Source: Siphlonurus alternatus (Eukaryota; Arthropoda; Insecta; Ephemeroptera; Siphlonuridae). Taken from it: a stretch of DNA of 64,000 bases. Where the stretch lies: positions 15,647,309-15,711,308 of the forward strand of contig OX463786.1 in NCBI GenBank assembly GCA_949825025.1, in the 5' to 3' direction. A model generated the notes under the pieces. The model did no database searches and was not told the origin of the DNA. It saw only the letters and a program-made list of their open reading frames with translations. Below are positions 34,728 to 45,628 of the stretch, in pieces. Position 1 is the first letter of the stretch; every line of letters starts with the position of its first letter. The position numbers were made by a program, and so were the translations under genes.

Positions 34728-37020
34728 GTGTACTGGCACGGAGCCGTGATCTCACAGGGGAAGATTGTGTATCTTCCTGAGAATTTTTAATGGGGGATTT
34801 CAATTGAGATGCCAGATTAAAATTATCAACATTTGAACTCAAAACATTATCATTAATAGTATCATTTTTACTAATAATGGATGGTGAGACAACAGATGAA
34901 ATTTCATTAATTGATTTTTCTGAATTAATTGCACTTTTCTTAGCAGCAGTTTCATCATTTTTTAATAGATCATTTGTGAATTGGAATTTATTATCTAAAA
35001 TCGTTAGTAAAAAAGCTTTGAGTCTTGGATGTAATGAGTTCATATCTATAATATCTTGATTCAACTCAAGAGAACATACAGGATCTGGTAAGGGTGGTCC
35101 TGATTCAGGCAAACTATTGTTTACCAAAACAAGACTTGACTCCTCACTTGGGGCAATACCGTCGTTCGCCGGAGCGAGGCCTGACTCCTCGCCCGGGGTG
35201 GTACCGTCGTTCACCGAAACGAGGCCTGACTCCTCGCCCGGGGTGGTACCGTCGTTCACCGAAGCGAGGCCTGACTCCTCGCCCGGGGTGGTACCGTCGT
35301 TCACCGGAGCAAGGCCTGACTCCTCGCCCGGGGTGGTACCGTCGTTCACCGAAGCGAGGCCTGACTCCTCGCCCGGGGTGGTACCGTCGTTCACCGAAGC
35401 GAGGCCTGACTCCTCGCCCGGGGTGGTACCGTCGTTCACCGAAGCGAGGCCTGACTCCTCGCCCGGGGTGGTACCGTCGTTCACCGAAGCGAGGCCTGAC
35501 TCCTCGCCCGGGGTGGTACCGTCGTTCACCTGAGCGAGGCCTGACTTCTCGCCCCGGGTATTAGACATCTGCTCCTTCGTGGCTGGCACTGGCAGTCCCT
35601 CCACCCTCACTATGTCAGGCGTGACAATTGAGGGGCGGGTACTCTCTCGCAAGGTAGAGGTCTGGCATTGCCCGGAACTTACAAGGACCGCCAGGTTATT
35701 AGAAGGAGGGGCCCTAGCGGTAATGACGTTTGCTAGAGTAGATTGGGCTGATTCCTCAAAGAGTTCTTTAACAGCTGTTTCATCATCATTACTTGCAACT
35801 TTCTTTGCTAATGTCTTCCATCCATAATAAGCAACAATTTCAATGTCAAGATCTTTGAACACTGAAATAATGTCTTGTTTTATAGTAGACCAGTTGAAAC
35901 CGTCTCTGCCACATGCTAAACGAGGAATTGCGAGTTTTTTTATACTTAAAATCTCACAGATATTTCTTAAATTTTTTAATGCAAGTAGTATATTTGAGTG
36001 GTCAGGATAGCTGTTATGGACAGATTTAGTAACTAAGTAGAAAATAAAACTGTCATCTGAAGGTAAAACAGCTACTTCACCAGTATTTTTGAGTTGACTC
36101 TTTAAAAAAGGGGTTTGTCCATGTTTTTTTTTAAATTGAGTTGCAACTCCACGTCCTTGTTTAAATGTTTTATCAACGCAGTGGGCGTAGGATGTGCCTG
36201 GTGGTGCGTCAAACAAATTTCCTTTCTTTTCAATGAAACGGAAATTTTGATGTTTTCTTTTTATATTATTGTTGTTGGTATTTTTCTGATGTAAAGTCGG
36301 AAAAGACTCATTATTAATATGTTGTAGTACTGAAAATGAGTTTGATGTTGGTACTGTCGCACCCCACGGATTATAAGGAGGTCTTGGGGGGCGCAATTGG
36401 GCACCCTGGCTTTGGCGCGGCAGCTGGGTAGGGTGCGGTCGCTGAGCACTTGGTTGGTGTTGGAGCGGGCGACGAGGTTGATACTGACTTACAACGTGCT
36501 GCCGGCGTGTCTGCTGCTGGCGTGATTGCTCAGATTGTTGCTGCTGCTGCTGGCGTGATTGCTGCTGCTGCTGTGGCACTCTAGTGAACGACGTCGGCTG
36601 AGGTGGGCGTTGTTTTGTGTAACCAGCCGTCCTCCAAGGTCGCGAGAATTGAACTGGTGACCTGTCATAATCAGCTGTTTGTATATGACATTGATGATTT
36701 GAATTTCCCTCATTATTAAAGTTATTTGCAGAAGAAATTCCATTTCTTTCATTTAACATTAATTTAATAGTGCATTTAATTTCTTCTCTAAAGTCAGTAA
36801 ATAAGTCCTTAATATTATGTTGAATTAATTTGTACATTGGATGTACAGTCAGATCATTTGATAGGCTTTCATTGGACATATGTATATCAGAATTATTTTT
36901 ATCATAATTAATAAATTGTGAGTTAAAAACCTCCGGTGTAGTTCTAGCAGGTGGCGGCCAGTGTGGTACGAGCGGAGAGCAGAACTGAGGTGTAGCACGC
37001 ATGGAGCGTAGGTCCGTCAT
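34684..37020 (-). CDS. LINE ORF1 with TARG1-like macro domain
   Basis: Predicted ribonucleoprotein component of the retrotransposon, 778 residues. Order: N-terminal segment with a helical stretch at about 62-91; poly-Q at 150-172; Arg/Pro/Gln-rich basic region at 173-220, a plausible nucleic-acid binder; macro domain at about 259-400; low-complexity linker; ten 15-residue repeats (SGLASVNDGTTPGEE type) at 486-635; polar tail with a basic end. The macro domain shows GNLFDAP, AHCVDK, GRGVATQFKKKHG, GEVAVL, FYLVTK (K332) and ACGRDGFNW (D373). These match the motifs of human TARG1/OARD1, whose Lys84 and Asp125 are also 41 residues apart. TARG1 removes ADP-ribose from acidic side chains, and the related DarG acts on DNA. 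I see no CCHC knuckle, RRM or esterase. The start is the first ATG after an AT-rich leader, and the frame is intact. Antagonism of host ADP-ribosylation is inference. Confidence 0.9.
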   Translation of the reverse strand: MTDLRSMRATPQFCSPLVPHWPPPARTTPEVFNSQFINYDKNNSDIHMSNESLSNDLTVHPMYKLIQHNIKDLFTDFREEIKCTIKLMLNERNGISSANNFNNEGNSNHQCHIQTADYDRSPVQFSRPWRTAGYTKQRPPQPTSFTRVPQQQQQSRQQQQQQSEQSRQQQTRRQHVVSQYQPRRPLQHQPSAQRPHPTQLPRQSQGAQLRPPRPPYNPWGATVPTSNSFSVLQHINNESFPTLHQKNTNNNNIKRKHQNFRFIEKKGNLFDAPPGTSYAHCVDKTFKQGRGVATQFKKKHGQTPFLKSQLKNTGEVAVLPSDDSFIFYLVTKSVHNSYPDHSNILLALKNLRNICEILSIKKLAIPRLACGRDGFNWSTIKQDIISVFKDLDIEIVAYYGWKTLAKKVASNDDETAVKELFEESAQSTLANVITARAPPSNNLAVLVSSGQCQTSTLRESTRPSIVTPDIVRVEGLPVPATKEQMSNTRGEKSGLAQVNDGTTPGEESGLASVNDGTTPGEESGLASVNDGTTPGEESGLASVNDGTTPGEESGLASVNDGTTPGEESGLAPVNDGTTPGEESGLASVNDGTTPGEESGLVSVNDGTTPGEESGLAPANDGIAPSEESSLVLVNNSLPESGPPLPDPVCSLELNQDIIDMNSLHPRLKAFLLTILDNKFQFTNDLLKNDETAAKKSAINSEKSINEISSVVSPSIISKNDTINDNVLSSNVDNFNLASQLKSPIKNSQEDTQSSPVRSRLRASTLNSISTKLPNKKKT
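35116..35565 (-). repeat. 45-bp coding minisatellite in ORF1
   Basis: Ten head-to-tail 45-bp units, eight close to identical and one degenerate unit at each edge, coding GTTPGEESGLASVND. It is GC-rich (GCCCGGGGTGGTACCGTC on the plus strand) inside an otherwise AT-rich element. The plus strand is also open in two frames across the array, purely as a consequence of the repeat. Confidence 0.95.
35821..36246 (-). other. macro domain (TARG1/DarG type) within ORF1
   Basis: Residues 259-400 of ORF1. Length (about 140 aa) is close to that of TARG1. The substrate-loop glycines (GRGVA) and the lysine-aspartate pair are kept, so hydrolase activity is expected rather than simple ADP-ribose binding. Family assignment is by motif recognition, without a database search. 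Confidence 0.88.
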
Positions 37021-37260
37021 GATGTTGTTCTCAAGAGAATATTTATCACACCTTTATATTTAAAGTTCAATGCACAGGACACTTAGTAGTAATGTATCAC
37101 TTAATAGAAAAAAACTTCAACTTTCCGATGAACAGACTTTCTTTTTAATTAAATGATAGACAAAAAGGTTAATCTTTAAAAATTACGGAGCAGTGAAAAT
37201 ATTGTAGTTAAGCTCTCAGGTGCTGCCACCTACCTCCACAATATAGTTAAGGTATCGAGT
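37021..37260 (-). promoter_or_regulatory. LINE 5' leader, probable internal promoter region
   Basis: About 240 bp of AT-rich sequence precede the ORF1 ATG. Its far end holds GGTGGCAGCACCTGAGAGC on the minus strand. LINEs of this type normally carry an internal promoter here, but no defined core element can be read with confidence. Confidence 0.4.
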
Positions 37261-37294
37261 TTCAATAATGAACGTGCTTATATATGCGATTATT

Positions 37295-37295
<1 letters not shown>

Positions 37296-37353
<58 letters not shown>

Positions 37354-37560
37354 TTCCAAACAATGAAAACAATGAACATAGGAAAACGTTTTCGATTAAT
37401 ATGACTTAAGCAAGCCACAAGAATGTTAGAGAGGCTTTAAAAATGCAATAAAAAAATTAAAAATGAAGGCTGCTATAAAAACAATAATCCCCAAAATTGC
37501 AAAGAAGACGGATTAATTATTCAGGGTAGTGAAAATTACTGAAGTTATACTGGAGGCTGC
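37296..37560 (-). mobile_element. short retroelement with (AAAT)n tail beside the LINE
   Basis: On the minus strand a body of about 200 bp ends GTTTTCATTGTTTGGAATAAA and runs into an (AAAT)n tail (37296-37355). Its 5' part, around GCCTCCAGTATAACTTCAGT then TTTTCACTACCCTG, loosely resembles the LINE leader at 37188-37224. It may be a non-autonomous, internally deleted relative of the LINE. Confidence 0.4.
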
Positions 37561-37732
37561 ATCAATCATACTTACTGCATGACGGGGTCTAATTGACTGT
37601 CCAATTAGAGAAAAGCATCAAATTTGTATTATAAATATAAAAATAATACCTTCCTAACATTGTTTTGTATTTAACTATAACAGGTTTGTTCGTATAATAA
37701 ACCCCTTGAAATATACATACGTAGGTTTTCTA

Positions 37733-37878
37733 CACATGATTTCGGCGCTTCGGAAAATTTCCTCTTGTGGCCTTATTATAATCAAATCAACATGCCCCGT
37801 AAGAATAACACAGGGCAAAGTGATTAAATGGTGATTAACAAGGCTGCAAGTTGGAAATTTTTCAAGGCGACGAATGTA
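37733..37878. mobile_element. AACAAGGCTGCA MITE, copy 5
   Basis: TTCGGCGCTTCGGAAAATTT at the left pairs with GGAAATTTTTCAAGGCGACGAA at the right. GTGATTAACAAGGCTGCAAG is in the right half. A small internal duplication (GTGATTAAATGGTGATTAAC) is present. Confidence 0.7.
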
Positions 37879-40800
37879 TTTGGATTATCGGGGTGTCCAT
37901 CGGGGGTGTGTACAGTGGGTAGGGTTTACTAATAAACCCAATACCAGCACGACAGATCTCTTTCAGCCACACTATTTAAATTTGTTTAAAACAATATAAA
38001 ATTACGTATTCAAATCACGAGAACAATTCAATGAAACTTGATACTCTTCTTTTATTTAAAAAAATAATATAAATAATTTGCACTTTATTAAACCAAAAGT
38101 TTTTAACAGTAATAAAGAAGATAAGGACGTAATTCAGAAACGTATCCAATTGTTACAGATAAGAAATTACAACAATGTAACACCTCATTGCATTGTCTAT
38201 AGTGACAACAATACAAAGGAGGATATGGAGAGAGAGAGGAGGGGGAGGGGAAGACAGAGAGAAGCAAATGAACTTTATTTTAAGACAACAAAGACAAGCA
38301 ATTTCGTCACCAAAGATAAAGTAAATGGGAAAAAGAGAGAAAGAGAAAACTGCGTATAATACAGTTTGATTAAATTAAGAAATCTCTCCAAAATATCTTG
38401 AAAATTTCGAATTTTTACATCGAAATTATGTTTAAAATTATCAGCAACAATGCAGGAACTCTTCCATATGTTTCTTTAAAAATAACAAGTGTAACAATAT
38501 ATAATTTTGCTGACTTCCTGTTAAACTTTTATACTTGTTTAAGTAATATTGTTGTAGAGAAAATCTTAGAAAACATCTACCGAGTCTTACAAATGTAACT
38601 TATATAAAGAAAAAACAACTTTTCTGAACTTTAAAATAAAAAAAATGTAGCTAACTTTGCTGAAAAACTAAAGTTAGCTTTTGTAAATTTTATTTTTTAT
38701 TGTTGAATAAAAGATACAACATGTAAATAAATTAATAATGATGTGAAAGTTTGAACAAAAACTATTTTATTTTTAAATAAATATTTTCAAGATTTTATTC
38801 CAGTAAATTTACTAACATCATTATTGTAACTTCTATTATATAAAGTTATTTACTTATAGTTATACCTCAAATACGAACTGTATTTGACTAAATAGGAGAC
38901 TGAATTATAACTTTATTGAATGAATTACTAAATTAGTAAGCATTTGCAATAAAAAATGCAATTCAAAGTCCTGTACCTTAAAAACCATATTTTAAATAGA
39001 ATGCAAAACTTTTAAAGTAATAAAACATGGAAAATAATACCCCCCCCCCATTTTGGACTCTAAACACACGTTGTTCAAATTATATAAAGTACACATGAAC
39101 CTACTTCTTATAAATAACTTAAATGTACTATTTAAAAAAAAATCTAATCTATTTTCTCAATTACAGGTTATATGATGAGAAATATATAAAAAGGGGGGAT
39201 GATGATGATTCCTTTGTTGTTTTCATGATAAAGGGGTTGAAATATTGTTGAAAATTGACCGCTACACGACCAAGAGGAAGGATATAAAATAGTAGTAGAT
39301 CAAGGGAGGAGAAGTGCATGGTATAGGAGAAAGCTTATACACCGGAAAGCTCTAGTAGTAATGATTATGGTTCAACCCCTTTATATATAATAAGTGGAGG
39401 GGTTGAAAAAATATGAGAAAGAGTTAAGGGTTGAGTTTTTTTTTTATAATTAGATTAATTTTTGTATCCTCTTTGATGTATTTTTTTCATACAGTTTCGG
39501 TAAAACGTAGAATATGAAGTAAAATGTGCATCTTTTTATATATGATATTTTTATAAATAAATGTGAAACGTCAAGAATGATATTTACGTAGTGCACGCTT
39601 TTCCAGTTGATATTCTTTTGTCAATGAAATTGAAATTTACTTTAATTTTATTAACATTAGGGTGTTATTTATATACTTGTCTATATGATATATAACTGAA
39701 TCTTATGCTTTTGCCTTAAGATACGTACCGAACTTATAATTAAAATTTCAATTGCAAATTAAATTAACATTTCTGTATTAGAATAATTTAAATTAATTTA
39801 TATCTCTTTAACATAAATTTTATATACAATTTTCCTTCGAAAAATAATCAAATTATATTTACATACTATTTTTTATTTTTATTACACATATGAATTATAC
39901 ATAATGTAGTTTAAAATACATTAATAATACACACATGTGTATATACCATGCTCATAATATTAACGTGATAAATGTTTACCATATATACAGTCTCAGCATT
40001 CTGTGGTTAAGCAAGTACATTGCAAAGAAAGGGGGGACCCAAAAGTCAACACATATTGTATACCTAAAATTTAGCTACGTTATTTAAAGCTACTGTGGGT
40101 ACCATACACTTAAGATAATTATCTTAGTTTATAATTTAATAATATTAAATTTTAAACAACCCTTACTTTAATATATAATAATGTACATTTAAGCAGTAAT
40201 TTATAAAATATTATATTTTACAAAATTAATGTTATTTATTTTAAAGTAGAGAAATTATGCAGGGTAATTTTCAATGTATACTTTTAATGTTTAAATAACA
40301 GAAAATATAACGGAGATTAATTTTATGATTTCATTATTTTCAAGATATATTCTGTAATTGAACGATTGGCAATTTTTTTAATTCCATTATAATTTATGTA
40401 TTATTTTATCTTGTATCCTTTTTTACTTATTTCAATTGTATATTATTCTTTATAAAAATACACAATTTTATTTAATAAAAAACATATTTCAGTATTATAA
40501 ATAAATTGCATTTGAAAGACAAATATAGATACAGATATTAGATTCTTTGACTATTTTTTATCATATTTTCTGTTTCAATTTTGTTATATATTCACTTCAT
40601 CATGTGTTTATTTTTCACACCTGCTATAGTATATAATATAAAACCATATTCAAATATACATTTTGTTTATTTAAACTATATAAAAAGAATATTTTTCTTT
40701 ATACTTTTATTTTATGGAAAATAAAAAAAGCAGAATTTTACGGAGGCTTTTTGTATTTTGCTACTCTACTTTATGAATAGTGCAAAAGTTTTTCTTGATG

Positions 40801-43265
40801 TATGTAAGATTTCCACTTGCGTAGCTTCTTCTTCTTCTTTGAGTGATTGTTATTTATGCATTATCTTTCATACACTTTGCTATGTCTTCCTTATACCCCT
40901 AGCTTGCACTCACAAGTTCCTTTTTGGAAAAGAAATATCTAAATTTATATACACACTACCTTTTTTACAAACAGAAAATTTTAATAAAAATTTTCATTTA
41001 AAGTTTTTAAATATTACCGTATTTTCTAATTTATTGCAATATATTGCTTATGATATTTATTCGTGCATCATACCTTTGCAGTGTTAGTTTTTTTAATGAA
41101 TATATCGTTTTAAAGATTTAATTCAAATTTACGCTCTCTAAACTTTTATATTATCATGGAATTATGAACGTAGTACCACTATGATCAAAATTTATTTACT
41201 AAAACATACATTATGTTTATCAGAATTAATATTACCTAAATTAATTAATTATTTTTCATTTTTAACTACTGTATAAATTAACAAACAACTGTACAATATT
41301 ATCATGACTACGGTTTCCATGGTTTCTTCAGTTCCATGCATATACTGCAAGGATAGAATTTGCCGATTCAACAAAAAAAAAAAAAAAAAACATCTTACAG
41401 GATAATTCTCATATTTTTAGTTTATGTTCTTAATTTTGAGAGTTACTTAATTATATATTGCAGTGACTGAAAGAAAAATATCTCTTTGGTTTATAAAGAT
41501 TGTAGATTGTTATTTTATAAGAAGTACTGTTAAAAAAAAAAAAAAAAAAACGAAAGAAGAATAAAAATTCAATATCTATTTTATTTCAATTTTCCATAAG
41601 CTACTAATTAAGAATATTAAAAAAAAAAAATGAATGTATATCTGTAGAGATTATTAACGCGTTTTATCAATTAATGTTACTTTCATTTATGATGAATGGA
41701 TTGTTAAAGTAATTAAAAGATGGAATGAAAAATCGCAAAAGAGGGAGAAAATTTATTAATTACTAATTCCCGCATTGTCATCCGCACAAGGTGTTGATTT
41801 ATTATTTTAACCTCTTAACTCAATAACATTTAAGTCATTAATTTACACAGCAATTATAAAGAAATAACAAAAAAATTCTGTAATTAAAAAATAACATTTT
41901 TATCTCATTTTTATTCATCAATGTAAAAATTAAACTTCAAAAATATAACTGGACTTCTTTTAAATATTTTATGACACATTAGGTGGTGATATGGCTTTTG
42001 GTTCATTAACTGCAGTGTAAATACCTTACAAAGATGTCGGGATAGATTGATTTTAATTTCGTTAAAAGAGTAATACGAGTTCAGGGGTATAATGATAAGT
42101 GACTTTTAAAAATGAAGAATAAAAAAATTTGAGCACTGATAAAAGTTTTTCCTCATTATTATTATTATTTTTTTTTGTGGAAATACATTGCTCGGAACTG
42201 TACTACAATTTTTTTCAGAATTTTTGGAGTTGTATTTTACACTTTTTTCCCGCTTTAAAAAATTTACGGGTCGGATTGACTCCCCCCCCCCCCTGGTAAT
42301 GCTAGCTAGGGTTGATATATATGAGGCTTTTGTAGTATAAAACATGTGTTTTGTCATTGTTCATATTATAATTATGCAAATATGTCATGTATGATTTAAT
42401 ATGACTATGTTTTGCTGTTTTATGCCATAGCATATGAGTAGTAAAATTTTGATTTTGCATGTAATTTTGCATATAATAACTAATTTTAAATGCAAATTAT
42501 ATTTCTTGTATCTCTAAGCTTAATATAATATGGTATTTAGAGAAAAAAAAAACAAGTAGGATATTATATATATTAACCTCCCCTTTAAATAAAAAGCCCT
42601 GTTTTTTTAACAAATTTACTCAGAATTTGGTATAAAACCTAAAATATGTATATTACATCATAAATATTGATGACTTTTTTAACAAAAATACCAATATTAT
42701 TAACATTTTTTGGTTAAATATTGATCATAATTTTAGGTATAGTATATTAAACTTTTTTGAATGCAAAAAAAAATATATAAATATATATATGAGATTAGCA
42801 TATTAAAGCTACAAAGTTAGGTTAAAATCTATGCAAATTAAGGTTACATAGCGTGAGACCAAGATAGCTTAAATGAGTACATTAGCGCCGGCATTAACTC
42901 AGATATTTCCTTTAGTTCTAGCTCTTTTTTTTTCTTTATAAGGCTTTCAAATAAAAAAAAAAAGAATAGCGATAAAAAAATGTTTAAGATAATAATAAAA
43001 TAAAAGATAATGTTCATAAAAATGAAGTTTGTAAAGTCTTTTAAGAGACTTAATTTTATGTTTTAAATTATTGATAAAATATAAACAAAAATACCGCATT
43101 ATTTTTTATAAATAAAAATAAAAATGCAGTAATAAAAGTTAGAATATTACATTATGAAGAAAATGATCGTGAATTAACTTAAATTTATACTGAATATATC
43201 CATATTGTTTGTCGTTTCAAGTGAAAATATACACAATAAATGTGTTTTTCGTCATGTTTGTAATG
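37879..43265. other. AT-rich intergenic DNA
   Basis: Five kilobases with no gene I can support. At 39227-39386 an inverted ATAAAGGGGTTGAA/TTCAACCCCTTTAT pair encloses about 130 bp of less AT-rich sequence and could be a small MITE (single copy, weak). C runs occur near 39042 and 42282. The 83-109-codon frames near 40758 and 42106 show no domain. Confidence 0.5.
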
Positions 43266-43562
43266 TATTGGTAGCAAGTCCTCTGCTCATTGTTACTACA
43301 CATTGTTGTGTAATGTCTGTCACGTGAAAAGAAAAACATGGGACGGTTGTTCATTTACATGTTAACTTATGGAAAATGACCGTTAATTATGAAGTTGAAA
43401 CGGTTACCTAGCGCCAACAATGTCATTACGTTCTCTGCTCTGGTGGCAAAATTAGGGACTACGTCGTCCCATGTTTAACAATAAAAAAGGCTTCATGCGA
43501 CAGACATTATAAACAATGGTTTGTTACAACCATTGTGAGTAGAAGACTTTTCATTGGTAGAC
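43266..43562. mobile_element. foldback element with roughly 95-bp arms
   Basis: ATTGGTAGCAAGTCCTCTGC, then AATGTCTGTCACGTGAA and AACATGGGACG on the left pair with the inverted CGTCCCATGTT, TTCATGCGACAGACATT and CTTTTCATTGGTAG on the right. The arms are imperfect. The intervening sequence has no coding frame. Single copy in the window. Confidence 0.6.
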
Positions 43563-44190
43563 AGTTTGTAACGAAGATTCTCACTGGCGCAAAGATGAGT
43601 CGAAATACTCTCAAATATTTTCTACGAAATTTAAATTGCATGTGAAGACCCGTGGGCCCGTGTAGTACAATTTTACCAAAATGTTAGAAACCTTCCTTCA
43701 TTAATTCAGCAGAATCAATAATAATTCTTCACATATGATATCGCACATGTTTTATAGCACGCATTGATTCACCTTTATATCGTACACTTTGCACATCAGA
43801 TCCAAAAAAAGTTGTATTTACCACATTGGCCGGACCACAAAACCAAACAGTGTTGGTGCAACCGTAACTCTCTTACCTGTAACAAAGAAATAAAACAGTG
43901 GGTTAGAAAAATAAAGAAATATATCACATGTAAAGAGTACTTGTAACTATTTATTATTAAGTTTGGAACATGGAGGTTATACAAGAGCAACACAGAGCAG
44001 TACTGATGTTCATGCAAAAAAAATGGAATAAATTTTTTACAATTTGTTTCGCATTTCATTTCTAAAATCAAAACTACTGTAGCACAACATACATATTTAG
44101 TATTAATACACAGTGCATTCGCACACGTCACCTTTTCCGAGACTTCATCTGCATATTTATGTTATATTTACACATTTAAACATGTAAATT
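43563..44190. other. AT-rich intergenic DNA
   Basis: The 111-codon minus-strand frame here has no recognisable domain and looks like noise. Confidence 0.5.
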
Positions 44191-45428
44191 TACTCAAAAT
44201 CCGGCTTTTTTTTGTTTGTTATTGAATTTTCAAAATTCCTTCATATTCAAACTCCTAGGGTCCAATTACATGACGTCAGGTGTTTTCAGCATGATCGAGC
44301 TAAAATTAGAAGTTTTGGTTTTGTCAAGCTTTGCCATTTTCACTGTTTCGAAGTTTAAGGCCTCAAAATCCGGCTTTTTTGTTTGTGATTGAATCTTCAA
44401 AATTCCTTCATATTCAAACTCCTAGGGTCCAATTACATGACGTCAGGTGTTTTCAGCATGATCGAGCTAAAATTAGAAGTTTTGGTTTCGTCAAGTTTTG
44501 ACGTTTTCACTGTTTTGAAGTTTAAGGCCTTAAAATCCAGCTTTTATGTTTTTGATTGAATCTTCAAAATTCCTTGGTATTCAAACTCCTAGGGTCCAAT
44601 TACATGGTTTCAGGTGTTTTAAGTATGATCGAGCTAAAATTAAAAGTTTTGGTTTTGTCAAGTTTTGCCGTTTTCACTGTTTTGAAGTTTAAGGCCTCAA
44701 AATCCGGCTTTTTTGTTTGTGATTGAATCTTCAAAATTCCTTCATATTCAAACTCCTAGGGTCCAATTACATGGCGTCAGGTGTTTTCAGCATGATCGAG
44801 CTAAAATTAAAAGTTTTGGTTTTGTCAAGTTTTGCCGTTTTCACTGTTTTGAAGTTTAAGGCCTCAATATCCGGCTTTTTTGTTTGTTATTAAATCTTCA
44901 AAATTCCTTCATATTTGAACTCCTAGGGTCCAATTACATGGTTTCAGGTGTTTTCAGTATGATCGAGCTAGAATTAAAAGTTTTGGTTTTGTGAAGTTTT
45001 GGCGTTTTCACTGTTTTGAAGTTTAAGGCCTCAAAATCCGGCTTTTTTGTTTGTTATTGAATATTCAAAATTGCTTCATATTCAAACTCCTAGGGTCCAA
45101 TTACATGACGTCAGGTGTTTTCAGCATGATCGAGCTAAAATTAGAAGTTTTGGTTTTGTCAAATTTTCCCGTTTTCACTGTTTTGAAGTTTAAGGCCTCA
45201 AAATCCGGCTTTTTTGTTTGTGATTGAATCCTCAAAATTCCTTCATATTCAAACTCCTAGGGTCCAATTACATGACGTCAGGTGTTTTCAGCATGATCGA
45301 GCTAAAATTTAAAATTTTGGTTTTGTTAAGTTTTGCCGTTTTCACTGTTTTGAAGTTTAAGGCCTCAAAATCCGGCTTTTTTGTTTGTAATTGAATCTTC
45401 AAAATTTCTTCATATTTGAACTCCTATT
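44191..45428. repeat. 167-bp satellite array, seven full units and a partial
   Basis: Landmark CCGGC/CCAGC starts at 44201, 44370, 44537, 44704, 44871, 45038, 45205 and 45372, giving a period of 167 bp (169 for the first). Each unit contains AAACTCCTAGGGTCCAATTA, then CATGACGTCAGGTGTTTT or a variant, then CATGATCGAGCTAAAATTA. Units differ by scattered substitutions. The array ends abruptly at CTCCTATTATGTC. Not coding. Confidence 0.95.
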
Positions 45429-45497
45429 ATGTCAACAATTCAAGCAGTTCATTCTTGTCAACGTCACTGCATTGTTCACTTTTTCAGCTTCTGTAAT

Positions 45498-45628
45498 GGG
45501 CTCGATTCATTAAGGGATCCAGGTTTCTCACTAACCACGTTTAGTGTCATTGAATTAGGCTGGCGCTAACCATGGTTAGTGAAAAAAGCTGGATAACTTT
45601 CTGGATAACTCCTTTGTGAATCGTCCCC
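45498..45628 (+). mobile_element. MITE with GGGCTCGATTC ends, copy 1
   Basis: GGGCTCGATTCATTAA on the left and TTTGTGAATCGTCCCC on the right are inverted ends. The core TTTAGTGTCATTGAATTAGG followed by CTGGCGCTAACC recurs at 58520-58627. The core contains inverted GGTTAGTG/CACTAACC motifs, so it folds back. Confidence 0.75.

Larger units (their letters stand above)
31203..37260 (-). mobile_element. full-length non-LTR retrotransposon (LINE) with macro-domain ORF1
   Basis: Read on the minus strand, the element has a roughly 240-bp 5' leader, ORF1 (778 aa), ORF2 (endonuclease plus reverse transcriptase), a 3' UTR of about 450 bp holding a large AT/ACAT microsatellite, and a terminal AATAAA-containing (AAAT)n tail at 31203-31228. 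Both frames are uninterrupted, so this is a young or selectively maintained copy. The architecture (APE endonuclease, RT, no RNase H, C-terminal YNTRNK segment) suggests the jockey/CR1 group. The 5' boundary near 37260 is an estimate, and I could not find a convincing target duplication. It is the only protein-coding unit in the window that I trust. Confidence 0.88.

Noticed and set aside
35094..35564. 156- and 138-codon plus-strand frames rich in RPGWYRRSPKRGLT and PDSSPGVVPSFTEA repeats
   Set aside because: They are antisense readings of the 45-bp minisatellite of ORF1. A stop-free repeat unit keeps several frames open.
40758..41087. 109-codon plus-strand frame as a membrane protein gene
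   Set aside because: Hydrophobic Phe/Leu/Ile content is expected from AT-rich random sequence. No domain, repeat or start context supports it.
44191..45428. CRISPR-like regular repeat array
   Set aside because: Units are 167 bp with no alternation of short repeat and unique spacer, and the context is eukaryotic. It is satellite-type tandem DNA.
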